From: Haemophilus paraphrohaemolyticus
GTDB lineage: Bacteria; Pseudomonadota; Gammaproteobacteria; Enterobacterales; Pasteurellaceae
Direction of reading: 5' to 3'
Assembly (NCBI RefSeq): GCF_002015045.1
Contig: NZ_MUXX01000017.1
Location: 1-43,181, forward strand
DNA: 43,181 nt
Shown: one piece after another, positions 43,152 through 43,181 of the stretch
Numbering within the stretch: the first letter of the stretch is position 1
Layout of the letters: each line of letters begins with the position of its first letter
Program-made: the position numbers and the translations under genes
The notes under the pieces: model-generated
What the model saw: only the letters and a program-made list of their open reading frames with translations
What the model was told of the DNA's origin: nothing
Databases searched by the model: none

Positions 43152-43181
43152 GGACAGAAAAAAGGTACAACCTGATAACAT

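Overview
The window is one contiguous piece of a chromosome of a Pasteurellaceae bacterium. The strongest taxonomic sign is the DNA-uptake signal: I find ten exact copies of the 9-mer ACAAGCGGT (either strand), where under one would be expected by chance, and only two of the Haemophilus-type AAGTGCGGT. That points to the Actinobacillus pleuropneumoniae / Mannheimia-type subclade; I cannot name a species. Gene content fits: MetJ, ArgR, TpiA, Mdh, PanF, MlaA and the artPIQM operon all look like close gammaproteobacterial homologues. HemL and HemH are both present, so the organism probably makes its own haem.

Layout. 1-350: end of an rRNA operon (5S rRNA and terminator). 355-4675: tpiA, a SLC13/DASS anion transporter, then mutM and hemH on the minus strand. 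4780-5722: rpmH-rnpA-yidD, without dnaA before it or yidC after it. 5862-8368: two overlapping paralogous EamA transporters and the L21/L27 genes, all minus. 8602-13629: ispB, queH, fabD, fabG and brnQ, plus. 13676-16129: a small membrane protein, panF, yhdT and metJ, minus, with a MetJ operator upstream of metJ. 16287-17030: mlaA. 17092-22965: a long minus block (ftsN-like, rsmJ, an M15B peptidase, dapE, an ArsC-like protein, folP, rluC). 23052-26019: mscS, an unlisted 46-codon gene on the minus strand, citC, gph. 26118-26611: a transcription unit with two Leu(UAA)-Gly(GCC) tRNA pairs. 26733-30287: a YfcZ-family protein, an Mtr-type permease, a Wzz-like protein and wecA. 30455-34473: hemL, dsbD and a Na/Ca antiporter. 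34600-37518: a TIGR01777 epimerase, argR, mdh and a small lipoprotein. 37679-41299: the arginine ABC transporter artPIQM and a queuosine-precursor transporter behind a probable preQ1-I riboswitch. 41336-43101: a broken membrane-protein gene, a GT32-like glycosyltransferase and aroQ.

How the parts work together. Several repressors sit near their likely targets: MetJ with a met-box array in its own promoter, ArgR with tandem ARG boxes in its own promoter, and another ARG-box site before artPIQM 1.7 kb away. Queuosine metabolism appears twice (queH and yhhQ with its riboswitch). Envelope genes (mlaA, wecA/wzz, glycosyltransferase, M15B peptidase, ftsN-like, mscS) are scattered among housekeeping genes. 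There are no insertion sequences, prophage genes, CRISPR arrays or restriction systems. The least explained material is a set of short palindromic repeats beginning GTAGGG that lie at gene ends and in two cases supply the stop codon, the 46-codon gene behind a near-consensus promoter, and the frameshifted membrane protein.
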